Below the pieces are notes generated by a model, which made no database searches, was not told the origin of the DNA, and saw nothing but the letters and a program-made list of their open reading frames with translations. From Coemansia sp. RSA 922 (taxonomy: Eukaryota > Kickxellomycota > Kickxellomycetes > Kickxellales > Kickxellaceae): a stretch of 14,095 bases of DNA. The position numbers and the translations under genes are program-made. This document shows positions 8,053-14,095 of this stretch, one piece after another (within the stretch, counting starts at the first letter, position 1; every line of letters starts with the position of its first letter). The DNA is taken from NCBI GenBank assembly GCA_027577415.1, contig JANBQS010000649.1:1-14095 (forward strand). The letters are read 5' to 3'.

Positions 8053-9669
8053 TTAAAACTCATCTACCATCCTTAAGAATATCGACAAACGTTGAGCCGC
8101 ATAAGCGACATAATCAAACTCAATATCGCTCGAACAAGCCTGCAACAGGCCCCAAACACCCCAGTGCAAGTGAGAAGCGGGTACAAAGGGCAAGACCTCT
8201 TTCTCCAAGACATCAATCTCGGCCTTAATTCTCTCCTCACCAAGTCTAACCCAGCGCAACTGCACATGATCTTTATCATTCTCGACGACGCCTTTATCCG
8301 CCTTCATATTAGCATCCAGAAAAGCCTTGGCCTTGACATACGTACGCAAAAATCCCTTACGCTGCTCCAAAGTCGGATATGCTGCCTCGCCAAGCCTATG
8401 GGGGTGTTCGGCGTGGTGGTAGTCGGCCATCCATTCGCAGAAATGGTTGGCAATGTCAAAGCCTCGGTAGTTATACCCGGCATACTCAAAGTCCACGACT
8501 ACTAGCTCGCCAGTGGTTTCGAGTCGAAGGATATTGCCGTATTGGAGATCGTCGTGGGCAAAGACTACGGGCGAGTTGGCGCGAGCTATAACATGGCGGA
8601 GCTTGGTTACTGCTTGTTCGACGCGAGTCCAGTTCTCCAGTATCTCTGTGCACTCTGAGTTGTTGGCACATACGAGGCGAATGCGAGCCCATTTCTTCTC
8701 GACCAAGCGCAACCACGAGGCCACGTTAGTCCACAACTCGGGCGCGCCTGACAGATCCACGGCCTTAGTATTTGGTCCACCGAACGGACGATAGTAACTG
8801 ACTAGACTATGTAGCTCGCACATTCGGCGGGCAATATGCTTGCTAGTCGATTGATCGCGAATATCGACTTTTGTCAGGGTCGTACTTTCCAAAAATTCTT
8901 CCAACCTGCCATTACCAAAGATTCCATATAACCTAGGTCCGAATCCCAGCGACGTTAGTTGACTAAGCCAATAGAGTTCCTTTTCACGGGACAGGAATTC
9001 GTCAACGCCAGTACCGTACACTCGCAACAAGTACTTGACAGGTAACTGCACTCGTTCATCATCGCTGCCCTGATGGACAGTAGATGAGCGCAGAACAGCA
9101 GTAACAGCGGCGGTGGCTGGGACGTGAGGCGCGGGAGTGACGGTGACCATGAATACGCAGTTAGTCATTGCGCCGCTCAGCCTAGAGACCTGTACATGCT
9201 CAGGCTCGATGCTAGGCAAGGGTTCAAAGACAGAGTTGAAAAGAGTGGCGACTCTTCTGGCGAGCTCCTCGGGAGACGGAGAATCGGCAATATCCATGAC
9301 GAGATTCATCTTGCGCAGCGATAGACCGTCGTCCATAGGACCCAAATCGTCGCTCCACTCAATGCTATCGTCCTCTGCTGGAGGCTGGCGGTTCATTGCG
9401 GGAGCAGGCAGTGATAAAGAGGGCATGGGGGCTTTACGCAAAGGCTGCACTGACCCGTGCTTCACAGTAGCGGTTCTTGGCGACGCTCCTACATGGTGGT
9501 GTGGAGCTCGACGGGAGGCACGAATACGGCGTATCATGCGCTTGAGGTTGCGTTGCTGCGAGATTTCCAACTCGCTCTGACGCAAGCTGAGACCAGTCAT
9601 CTGCGCAACAAGGCGTGGTGACGGGTTGAGCGGAACAAATAACGGCGAAGGTCCAGTAGAAGAAGACAT
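8053..9669 (-). CDS. CKI1: Choline/ethanolamine kinase (538 aa)
   Basis: This enzyme transfers phosphate from ATP to choline or ethanolamine, the first step of the cytosolic CDP-choline (Kennedy) pathway. Residues 1-125 are a disordered extension with basic patches (about 40-57) and an acidic one (99-114). The kinase fold follows: the ATP-loop region RLSGAMTNCVFMV (163-175), the Lys/Arg strand KYLLRVYG (212-219), the Brenner/catalytic motif AHDDLQYGNIL (371-381, catalytic Asp374; the usual Asn before it is Asp here), and the choline kinase motif from VVDFEYAGYNYRG to NHFCEW (391-413, metal-binding Asp393). Length is close to yeast choline and ethanolamine kinases. The start is the ATG at 9669; an upstream GTG frame would only add translated T-rich leader. 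The upstream region has two E-boxes of the kind that control phospholipid genes. Choline versus ethanolamine preference cannot be read from sequence, so the symbol is by family. Confidence 0.92.
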   Translation of the reverse strand: MSSSTGPSPLFVPLNPSPRLVAQMTGLSLRQSELEISQQRNLKRMIRRIRASRRAPHHHVGASPRTATVKHGSVQPLRKAPMPSLSLPAPAMNRQPPAEDDSIEWSDDLGPMDDGLSLRKMNLVMDIADSPSPEELARRVATLFNSVFEPLPSIEPEHVQVSRLSGAMTNCVFMVTVTPAPHVPATAAVTAVLRSSTVHQGSDDERVQLPVKYLLRVYGTGVDEFLSREKELYWLSQLTSLGFGPRLYGIFGNGRLEEFLESTTLTKVDIRDQSTSKHIARRMCELHSLVSYYRPFGGPNTKAVDLSGAPELWTNVASWLRLVEKKWARIRLVCANNSECTEILENWTRVEQAVTKLRHVIARANSPVVFAHDDLQYGNILRLETTGELVVVDFEYAGYNYRGFDIANHFCEWMADYHHAEHPHRLGEAAYPTLEQRKGFLRTYVKAKAFLDANMKADKGVVENDKDHVQLRWVRLGEERIKAEIDVLEKEVLPFVPASHLHWGVWGLLQACSSDIEFDYVAYAAQRLSIFLRMVDEF

Positions 9670-9958
9670 GATATTAAGCTTGAACCAAAGTATATCAAAA
9701 AATAAAAAAAAAATAAAAAGTTGTGATGGAAGAAGAGGAGGAAAAAAAGAAGAAAAAAAATGTGAAGGGGACACTCGGGACGTTTTTCTTCGGGTGATTG
9801 ATTGACGGGATATCTCTTGACTGCATACTCGGAAATCACGTGTTGGGCGTGATCACCACATGTTTGGTACCAACCTCGGGACACGCATCGCGTCACTGCG
9901 CATGACAGATGTGGAGATATGATATTGTTGTATTCAGCAGATAGAAAAGCCTGTATAA
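9670..9958 (-). promoter_or_regulatory. Choline kinase promoter with two E-boxes
   Basis: The 289-bp spacer between the SSZ1 stop and the choline kinase start holds CACGTG at 9837-9842 and CACATG (CATGTG on the coding strand) at 9857-9862, about 170-195 bp upstream of the ATG. An A-rich stretch (T-rich on the coding strand) lies at about 9695-9765. In yeast, choline kinase and other phospholipid genes respond to inositol through CATGTG-core elements bound by the bHLH factors Ino2/Ino4. Conservation here is an inference. Confidence 0.4.
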
Positions 9959-11575
9959 TTACTGGGGGATAACAGCGGTGATGGTCTTGCCTGAGACCGG
10001 CTCGGTGGCAGTGACTGTGAGCTTCTTGTCAGTGCCAACAAAGAAGGTGACCTCGACACGGGTGCTCTCGTCAGCAGCGTCCAGCTCCAGAACCATCTCG
10101 GCCAGCAGGCGCGTAGGGCGGTACAGCGGGGCAGCCTCCTCCTCCTCAACATCCTCCTCGTCGTTCTCCTCCTCCTCGTCCTCCTCAGCCTCGGGCTTGG
10201 GTGGGACAGCCTCGCCCTCGCTAACAGCGATATAAGCACGGGTCTCGCCCTTGGGCAGAGCGACACGGACAGAGCGGGAGGCCGGGAGCGGAGTATCCTT
10301 GCGAAGCACAGGAGCAAGGCTATCAGCGTTGATCTGGAGACCAACAGCATGAGCCAAGACATCGACCTTCAGGTCAGCAGCAGCTTGGACACTGGGGTCA
10401 GCAACGCCCTGAGCGATCAGCGCGGCCTGCTCAGCACAGCCAGCAGCAATAACCTCGTCGAGCTCCTCCGCAGCATCGTCACGGATCTCCGTAGACTCTG
10501 GGAACAACGACGCCACGCGGGACTGCAGCCTGCGGATACGCGCCGCACCACCACACAACAGGACCTGGTCGACCTGGCTCAGAGTATACCCGGCATCAGC
10601 AACGACCTTCTCGATGGTCTCCAGCAGAGGCGCATAGGTCCGTGCGCAGAGGATATCAAAGCGGGTGCGGTTAACCGACGAGTTAAAGTCGATGCCCTCG
10701 GCCAGACTCTCGACAGCGCAGGGCGCCGAGGTAGCCGAGCTGAGAGTGCGCTTGGTGCCCTCCACCGACTGGCGCAGCTTACGGACCGCACGAGCGTTGC
10801 CCATGACGTCGACGCCATTGGCGCGAGTGAACTCAGCCGCAAAGTGGCGCACCAGCACATCGTCAATAGCCTCGCCGCTGACAGCCGTGGTATGCGCCGA
10901 CGCCACCACAGTGACCAGACCGCCGGTAGCAGCGACCAGGGACACATCCGAGCCAGTGCCTCCGACATCCACGACGAGCGCCACCGAGTCGCTTGAGCTC
11001 TCGCGGCCCAATCCATACTGCAGCGCAGCAGCAGCCGGCTCAGTCACCAGCTGCAAGAGAGGCAGACCGGCGTCAGCGCAGGCAGCGCTAATAGACGCAC
11101 GCTGCGCCTCAGTGAACCACACGGGGACAGCCAGCACAGCGCCTTCGATCTTGCGGCCCAAGTACTCCTCAGCAGTCGTGCGCAGGCGAACCAAGTACCG
11201 CACAGTGGCGTCATGAGCAGTCAACCGCAGCTCACTGCCAGACTCATCGGCCCGGATAACAAACACTGCGCTGCCATCCGCCTCAGCCTCAATCGCCGCA
11301 AACCCTGCGTGCTGCTCAGCCATCGACGCGCTGTACGGCTTGCCGAGGATATCGCGGAACCCAGCCACGGTGTTTTGAGCGTTGCGAACAATCTGGTGCT
11401 TGGCCTGAGAACCGTGGTACTCCTCCTCGCCGGAGAACGCAATGTACGTCGGCGTCTTGTGCTCACCGTCCTCATTGGCAATCACCTCGGCCCGGTGGTC
11501 CTTGTTAATGATGGCGATAACCGAATTGTGGTTGCCCACGCTGAGTCCAATATAAGTCTTTGCTGCCGTCGACAT
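9959..11575 (-). CDS. SSZ1: Ssz1, atypical Hsp70 of the ribosome-associated complex
   Basis: The 538 residues equal the length of yeast Ssz1 and align with it throughout. Ssz1 pairs with the J-protein Zuo1 at the ribosome exit and stimulates the Ssb-type Hsp70 on nascent chains. The nucleotide-binding domain spans about 1-385. Its first phosphate loop is GLSVGNHNS (10-18), where canonical Hsp70 has Asp-Leu-Gly-Thr-Thr; the second is VVDVGGTGSDVS; the adenosine motif is LLCGGAARIRRLQ. The altered loops fit the known lack of ATP hydrolysis. HGSQAKHQIVRNAQNT and NRTRFDILC are also Ssz1-like. Only a short beta part of the substrate domain remains, split by an acidic run at 462-480, and the lid is missing, as usual for Ssz1. 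There is no coding intron. The coding strand has a T-tract and CACAG just before the ATG, which could be the acceptor of a 5' UTR intron. Confidence 0.95.
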   Translation of the reverse strand: MSTAAKTYIGLSVGNHNSVIAIINKDHRAEVIANEDGEHKTPTYIAFSGEEEYHGSQAKHQIVRNAQNTVAGFRDILGKPYSASMAEQHAGFAAIEAEADGSAVFVIRADESGSELRLTAHDATVRYLVRLRTTAEEYLGRKIEGAVLAVPVWFTEAQRASISAACADAGLPLLQLVTEPAAAALQYGLGRESSSDSVALVVDVGGTGSDVSLVAATGGLVTVVASAHTTAVSGEAIDDVLVRHFAAEFTRANGVDVMGNARAVRKLRQSVEGTKRTLSSATSAPCAVESLAEGIDFNSSVNRTRFDILCARTYAPLLETIEKVVADAGYTLSQVDQVLLCGGAARIRRLQSRVASLFPESTEIRDDAAEELDEVIAAGCAEQAALIAQGVADPSVQAAADLKVDVLAHAVGLQINADSLAPVLRKDTPLPASRSVRVALPKGETRAYIAVSEGEAVPPKPEAEEDEEEENDEEDVEEEEAAPLYRPTRLLAEMVLELDAADESTRVEVTFFVGTDKKLTVTATEPVSGKTITAVIPQ

Positions 11576-12078
11576 TGCTGTGAAAAAAAAGTGAGTGATT
11601 CTATATATCTATCTATAAAGTCAAAATAAATTATAGTCGGAGGAGGATAGAAAAACAAAAAGCTCTTTTGTGTGCGCACAAGGGGAAAAACCTGGCGAAA
11701 AAAAAAACGATCGGCACAAAAGAAAAAAAAAAAAACTTTTTGCTGGGGGGGTTTGGATCCGATCCTCTAATCGGATCACCTGGCTATAACAGAGATTGAT
11801 ATATATTGGAAAGATACGATGCAAAAGAGTCGACTAGGATAAAGGAGCCAAGAGCTAGGACGGATGGTTGAGAAGCGAAGTGACAATTGTACACATTAAA
11901 AGCTAGGGGAAAAAATACACAACAGCGATAGGAGAAATAAAAACTACACTACAAAACTCTGCTTAAAATACAACCGACGTCCTTCTCAAAACGAACAAAA
12001 AAATAAAATACGACAGGCCAATTTTTTTGGGAGTGGTCCAATTTTGCTTTTTGCCGCCAAAAGCCCTCACTTCCATCT
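11576..12078. other. Spacer and SSZ1 promoter
   Basis: This AT-rich stretch lies between the small disordered-protein gene and SSZ1, both on the minus strand. It holds several long A-runs (T-runs on the coding strand), at 11583-11590, 11699-11707 and about 11722-11735, a G7 run at about 11745-11751, and a stem-loop or paired operator at 11756-11777. No gene is seen. Confidence 0.6.
11756..11777. promoter_or_regulatory. 8-bp inverted repeat in the SSZ1 promoter
   Basis: GATCCGAT (11756-11763) and ATCGGATC (11770-11777) are perfect inverted copies with a 6-nt loop (CCTCTA). The arms include CCG and CGG triplets 10 nt apart in everted orientation, a layout used by some Zn2Cys6 fungal regulators. 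It lies about 180-200 bp upstream of the SSZ1 ATG. About one such repeat is expected by chance in the window. Confidence 0.35.
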
Positions 12079-12600
12079 TTAGTATGTCGAGCTAAACCCC
12101 AGGTCGAGGGGCATAGGATTGCTAGCGCGAGAGATGGGCGAGTGCGAGTTGACGACAATTTCCTCCAGCGGGAAGAACCCTCCATCCGCCAAAGTAGGAG
12201 TCGCCGACCTCCTGCCGTAGGGCGACAGGGTAGCCGACGACGAGCGAGACGATGACACTTCTTCGCCATGCCCAAAGATGCCTCTCAACTCTAGGCACGC
12301 TGCGTCCTCATCAAACGAGGACAATGACACGGAGCTCGACGACGATGGGCGGCTGCCAAAGCTACGCCGTGGCACAGGGGCCACACACGTGCTGCTACGA
12401 GGCGGCCCACATGTAGCTGGCCGCGATGGACACCACCGCTGCTCCAGCCGCGACAACAACTGTAGTCGCTCTGGTGCATACGGGTCGCTACCATCATAAG
12501 ACAAGGGCACTGACGTTGCAGCACGCCTCATAATAGGCTCCTCATCAAACGAAAAGGTAGTTTCAAGAGGACGGAAGGCAGTGGGTACTCTGGGTGACAT
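12079..12600 (-). CDS. Small Ser/Pro/Arg-rich disordered protein (173 aa)
   Basis: No family is recognised. The frame is clearly GC-richer than the flanks and runs from ATG at 12600 to TAA at 12079. The protein is almost wholly low-complexity: Ser-rich runs at 84-95 and 116-123, basic pairs (RRAAT 25-29, RRS 78-80, RRSAT 130-134) and proline-directed sites (S2-P, S126-P, T134-P, S154-P), so it may be heavily phosphorylated. A short motif occurs twice: SFDEE (17-21) and SFDED (95-99). No membrane helix or signal peptide is seen. A possible role as a kinase-regulated adaptor or transcription-linked factor is a guess. It is the first of three co-directional minus-strand genes but is separated from SSZ1 by about 500 bp, so it is not an operon. 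Confidence 0.6.
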   Translation of the reverse strand: MSPRVPTAFRPLETTFSFDEEPIMRRAATSVPLSYDGSDPYAPERLQLLSRLEQRWCPSRPATCGPPRSSTCVAPVPRRSFGSRPSSSSSVSLSSFDEDAACLELRGIFGHGEEVSSSRSSSATLSPYGRRSATPTLADGGFFPLEEIVVNSHSPISRASNPMPLDLGFSSTY

Positions 12601-12919
12601 ATTTACGCTATACTAGCATACAAAAATAAAAAAGAGTTTGTGTGTGTGAAAGAAAAAGTATGCACAAGCACTATTAAAGCAAAGAGTGAGTATATGTACG
12701 AGGGAGTATATAAAAAAAAGAGGTGCAAGAAAATAATTATTAGTGTGAAAAATGGATATTCAAGAGGAGAAAAAGCTTTTTTCTTTCGGCGTCTGCCCCC
12801 CCTTTCCGCTTTAAATCCGCCTCCTTTTTAAGCGAGAAAAAATGGCGGCATCCCCCGCCCCCCCCCATTTTTTTTCTTTCTGCTTTGCGCACGCCGCCGC
12901 GCCTCCCCATCCATCTCTG

Positions 12920-12973
12920 CCAATCACCTTTGGGCACGCCTGCAGCTGATTGTCTGCCCGCATTAGCCAATCA
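12920..12973. promoter_or_regulatory. Pair of CCAATCA boxes
   Basis: CCAATCA occurs at 12920-12926 and 12967-12973, 47 bp apart and in the same orientation. This is the preferred core of the fungal Hap2/3/5 (NF-Y) complex. They are about 320-370 bp upstream of the minus-strand gene and could also act on the plus-strand gene. Confidence 0.45.
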
Positions 12974-13276
12974 ATATTTGGCCATGTGATACTTGTACTC
13001 TTTTCTATTAGGGTAACAACCCTTTTCTCCGACCCACCCCCCTCCGAAATAGTCCATCCAAGCCTCTTTTTTCTCTCGATTGACAGTGTGGTAGCCCAAG
13101 CGTTAATCTATGTACTCTGTGCTTGACCTTATATGAGAGTATAGAGATGTACGAGATGATCCTGCACGACTACATATTTTTTCCTCCATGCAAGTCTTTC
13201 CGACAACCGCATCTTCTTTGTGTGTGTAGCCGTTCTAAAATTAGACATTACGCGGGTGATCAGAGTGCTCCATTGA

Positions 13277-13306
13277 CACGCTACTTGTCTGTTCATAGGT
13301 AGCGTG
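13277..13306. repeat. Inverted repeat, 8-bp arms
   Basis: CACGCTAC (13277-13284) and GTAGCGTG (13299-13306) are perfect inverted copies around a 14-nt loop. Alone this is within chance expectation; it gains interest from its neighbours. Confidence 0.5.
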
Positions 13307-13345
13307 ATGTGGAAGAGCCTATAGATTCTAGCTCATTCTCTTGCT

Positions 13346-13385
13346 TACTGCGCAGACCTTTTAGCTATTGTCCGTCTGCGCAGTA
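13346..13385. repeat. Perfect 12-bp inverted repeat
   Basis: TACTGCGCAGAC (13346-13357) and GTCTGCGCAGTA (13374-13385) are perfect inverted copies around a 16-nt loop. Each arm also contains the 8-bp palindrome CTGCGCAG. A rough estimate gives a few hundredths expected by chance for 12-bp arms with a short loop in a 14-kb window. It could form a hairpin in RNA, a cruciform, or paired protein-binding sites. Confidence 0.75.
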
Positions 13386-13388
13386 GAA

Positions 13389-13444
13389 TAAAAGCCCACG
13401 CTGTCAGCATCCCGCTTTTAGGGAGGGGGAGCAGTATAGTGCTC
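13389..13444. repeat. Two further short inverted repeats
   Basis: TAAAAGC (13389-13395) pairs with GCTTTTA (13414-13420), and GAGCA (13429-13433) pairs with TGCTC (13440-13444). Short arms like these are common by chance, but they follow the 12-bp repeat without a gap. Confidence 0.35.
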
Positions 13445-13591
13445 ACACCAAGCTAGATCATGTGATATTTTGCCCTTACTCATAGTTGTTCAAGTGACAA
13501 CGTCAGAGATGTGTATGGCGTGAGATGTGGAGAGCGTGGGTATGGCATAGTGCGTACCACTTTTCTATTTATTTTAAATCTAATATCTACT

Positions 13592-14095
13592 ATGCCTGCT
13601 CGCGCTAAACGCATTCGCTATACATTTGCCGACACATCATTCCGCCACGGGAGAACGACCCAGCAACCAGTTCACGCATGGTAAATACAATCCACCGAGT
13701 AAAAAATAAAATACAATACCTGTACATTCTAATTAAAAAAATTGTCGACATCATGACATATTTTTTGTATAGGAAAAAGGTTTGGGCCGCACCTGCTCTT
13801 GCTTCCGAGGAAGGTGCATATACAACGCCTTACAAACTATTCAAATGGGCAAAAAGTAAAGTACAACAATCAATCTTTGGGCATCTCATTATATGCAAGT
13901 AAGTGCATAAATTAACATGCACATACCTTTTTATTATTGTAGCCGGACAAACGGTCGTTCACGAGGACGAGTATGAAGAGATCGCCAACAACCTTACGAG
14001 TCAACTGCCATCAGGTGTTACTGATCCCGTGCCTGCGCCCGAGCAAGGGGAAGAAGCACATGTGTCTGTTTTAGTGTCACCTGCAGTCGAAGACT
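13592..14095 (+). CDS. Uncharacterised protein, 5' part of a multi-exon gene
   Basis: Exons are 13592-13680, 13773-13855 and 13943 to beyond the window end. The join gives a start MPARAKRIRYTFADTS, a middle with WKKVWAAPALASEEG and PYKLFKWAKTG (30-59), then an acidic, Pro/Thr-rich stretch beginning GQTVVHEDEYEE. The W-K-K..W and KLFKW spacing recalls the N-terminal motif of BCL7, a subunit of SWI/SNF-type remodelers, but this is a weak resemblance. Exon 1 starts after a T/A-rich leader with ATG at 13592. The frame holds across both introns only if the donor at 13856 is used for intron 2. The 74-codon frame starting at 13678 merely reads through intron 1 and is not the real protein. The gene is cut by the window edge. 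Confidence 0.6.
13681..13772 (+). other. Intron 1 of the 3'-end gene
   Basis: The donor is GTAAAT at 13681, right after an ATG at 13678-13680. The acceptor TTTTTTGTATAG ends at 13772, and a branch-like TTCTAATT lies near 13727-13734. The split codon rejoins as TGG (Trp30). Confidence 0.6.
13856..13942 (+). other. Intron 2 of the 3'-end gene, with an alternative donor
   Basis: The frame-keeping donor is A|GTAAAG at 13856; the acceptor ATTATTGTAG ends at 13942; a branch-like TTAAC lies near 13912-13916. A stronger-looking GTAAGT at 13899 would give a 44-nt intron but shifts the frame into an early stop in exon 3. Confidence 0.5.

Larger units (their letters stand above)
12983..13466. promoter_or_regulatory. 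Two CATGTGATA E-box elements
   Basis: CATGTGATA occurs at 12983-12991 and 13459-13467, both followed by T-rich sequence. The CATGTG core matches bHLH targets such as the Ino2/Ino4 element. Confidence 0.3.
12601..13591. other. Long divergent promoter region
   Basis: This nearly 1-kb spacer lies between the minus-strand gene at 12600 and the plus-strand gene at 13592. It shows A/T and C/T homopolymer runs (12831-12880, including a C9 and a T8), two CCAAT boxes, two CATGTGAT E-boxes, and a group of inverted repeats (13277-13444). No coding region is supported. A structured non-coding RNA in 13270-13450 is possible but unproven. Confidence 0.6.

Noticed and set aside
9137..9580. 147-codon plus frame opposite choline kinase
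   Set aside because: It is antisense to the real gene and has no supporting features.
9670..9774. N-terminal extension of choline kinase from a GTG
   Set aside because: The added residues are Phe/Pro/Leu-rich translation of a T-rich leader and begin at a non-ATG codon.
10349..11216. Long plus-strand frames of 215 and 183 codons opposite SSZ1
   Set aside because: They are antisense frames kept open by GC-rich third positions of the SSZ1 gene; the Hsp70 frame is unambiguous.
13346..13447. Formal call of an H/ACA snoRNA
   Set aside because: AGAATA and ACA are in plausible places, but the hairpins are too short and lack internal guide loops; kept only as a finding.
13678..13902. 74-codon frame as an independent gene
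   Set aside because: It reads through a normal-looking intron; its last part matches exon 2 of the gene starting at 13592.

Overview
The window is nuclear DNA of a fungus. The strongest evidence is an intact SSZ1 gene, the atypical Hsp70 of the fungal ribosome-associated complex. Short GT-AG introns with pyrimidine tracts, single-gene transcription units and T-rich promoters agree with this. Coding regions are mostly GC-rich and the spacers are AT-rich with many poly(dA:dT) runs. The loose organisation and the long divergent arrestin suggest an early-diverging fungus, but the clade cannot be fixed from sequence alone. No mobile element, CRISPR array, rRNA or convincing tRNA was seen.

Layout, left to right. 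1-873 is non-coding and probably the promoter of the first gene. 874-3955 (+) is a two-exon gene for a 929-residue arrestin-domain protein; the true start lies in a small first exon. It converges on 4255-5619 (-), a 454-residue protein of unknown function with an N-terminal membrane anchor. A divergent spacer leads to two small plus-strand genes, 6236-6673 and 7490-7918. They are a tandem duplication: their promoters align, and the proteins are clear but very diverged paralogs of no recognised family. This block is visibly more AT-rich than its neighbours. Next come three minus-strand genes in the same direction: choline/ethanolamine kinase (8053-9669), SSZ1 (9959-11575) and a small Ser/Pro/Arg-rich disordered protein (12079-12600). 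A long divergent spacer (12601-13591) holds CCAAT boxes, E-boxes and a perfect 12-bp inverted repeat among other possible stem-loops. The window ends inside a three-exon gene starting at 13592 (+), whose second intron has two competing donor sites.

The genes do not form one pathway. Two are housekeeping (phospholipid head-group synthesis and co-translational folding), one is probably a trafficking adaptor, and the rest are uncharacterised. The least explained parts are the tandem paralog pair with its better-preserved promoters, and the inverted-repeat cluster near 13277-13444.
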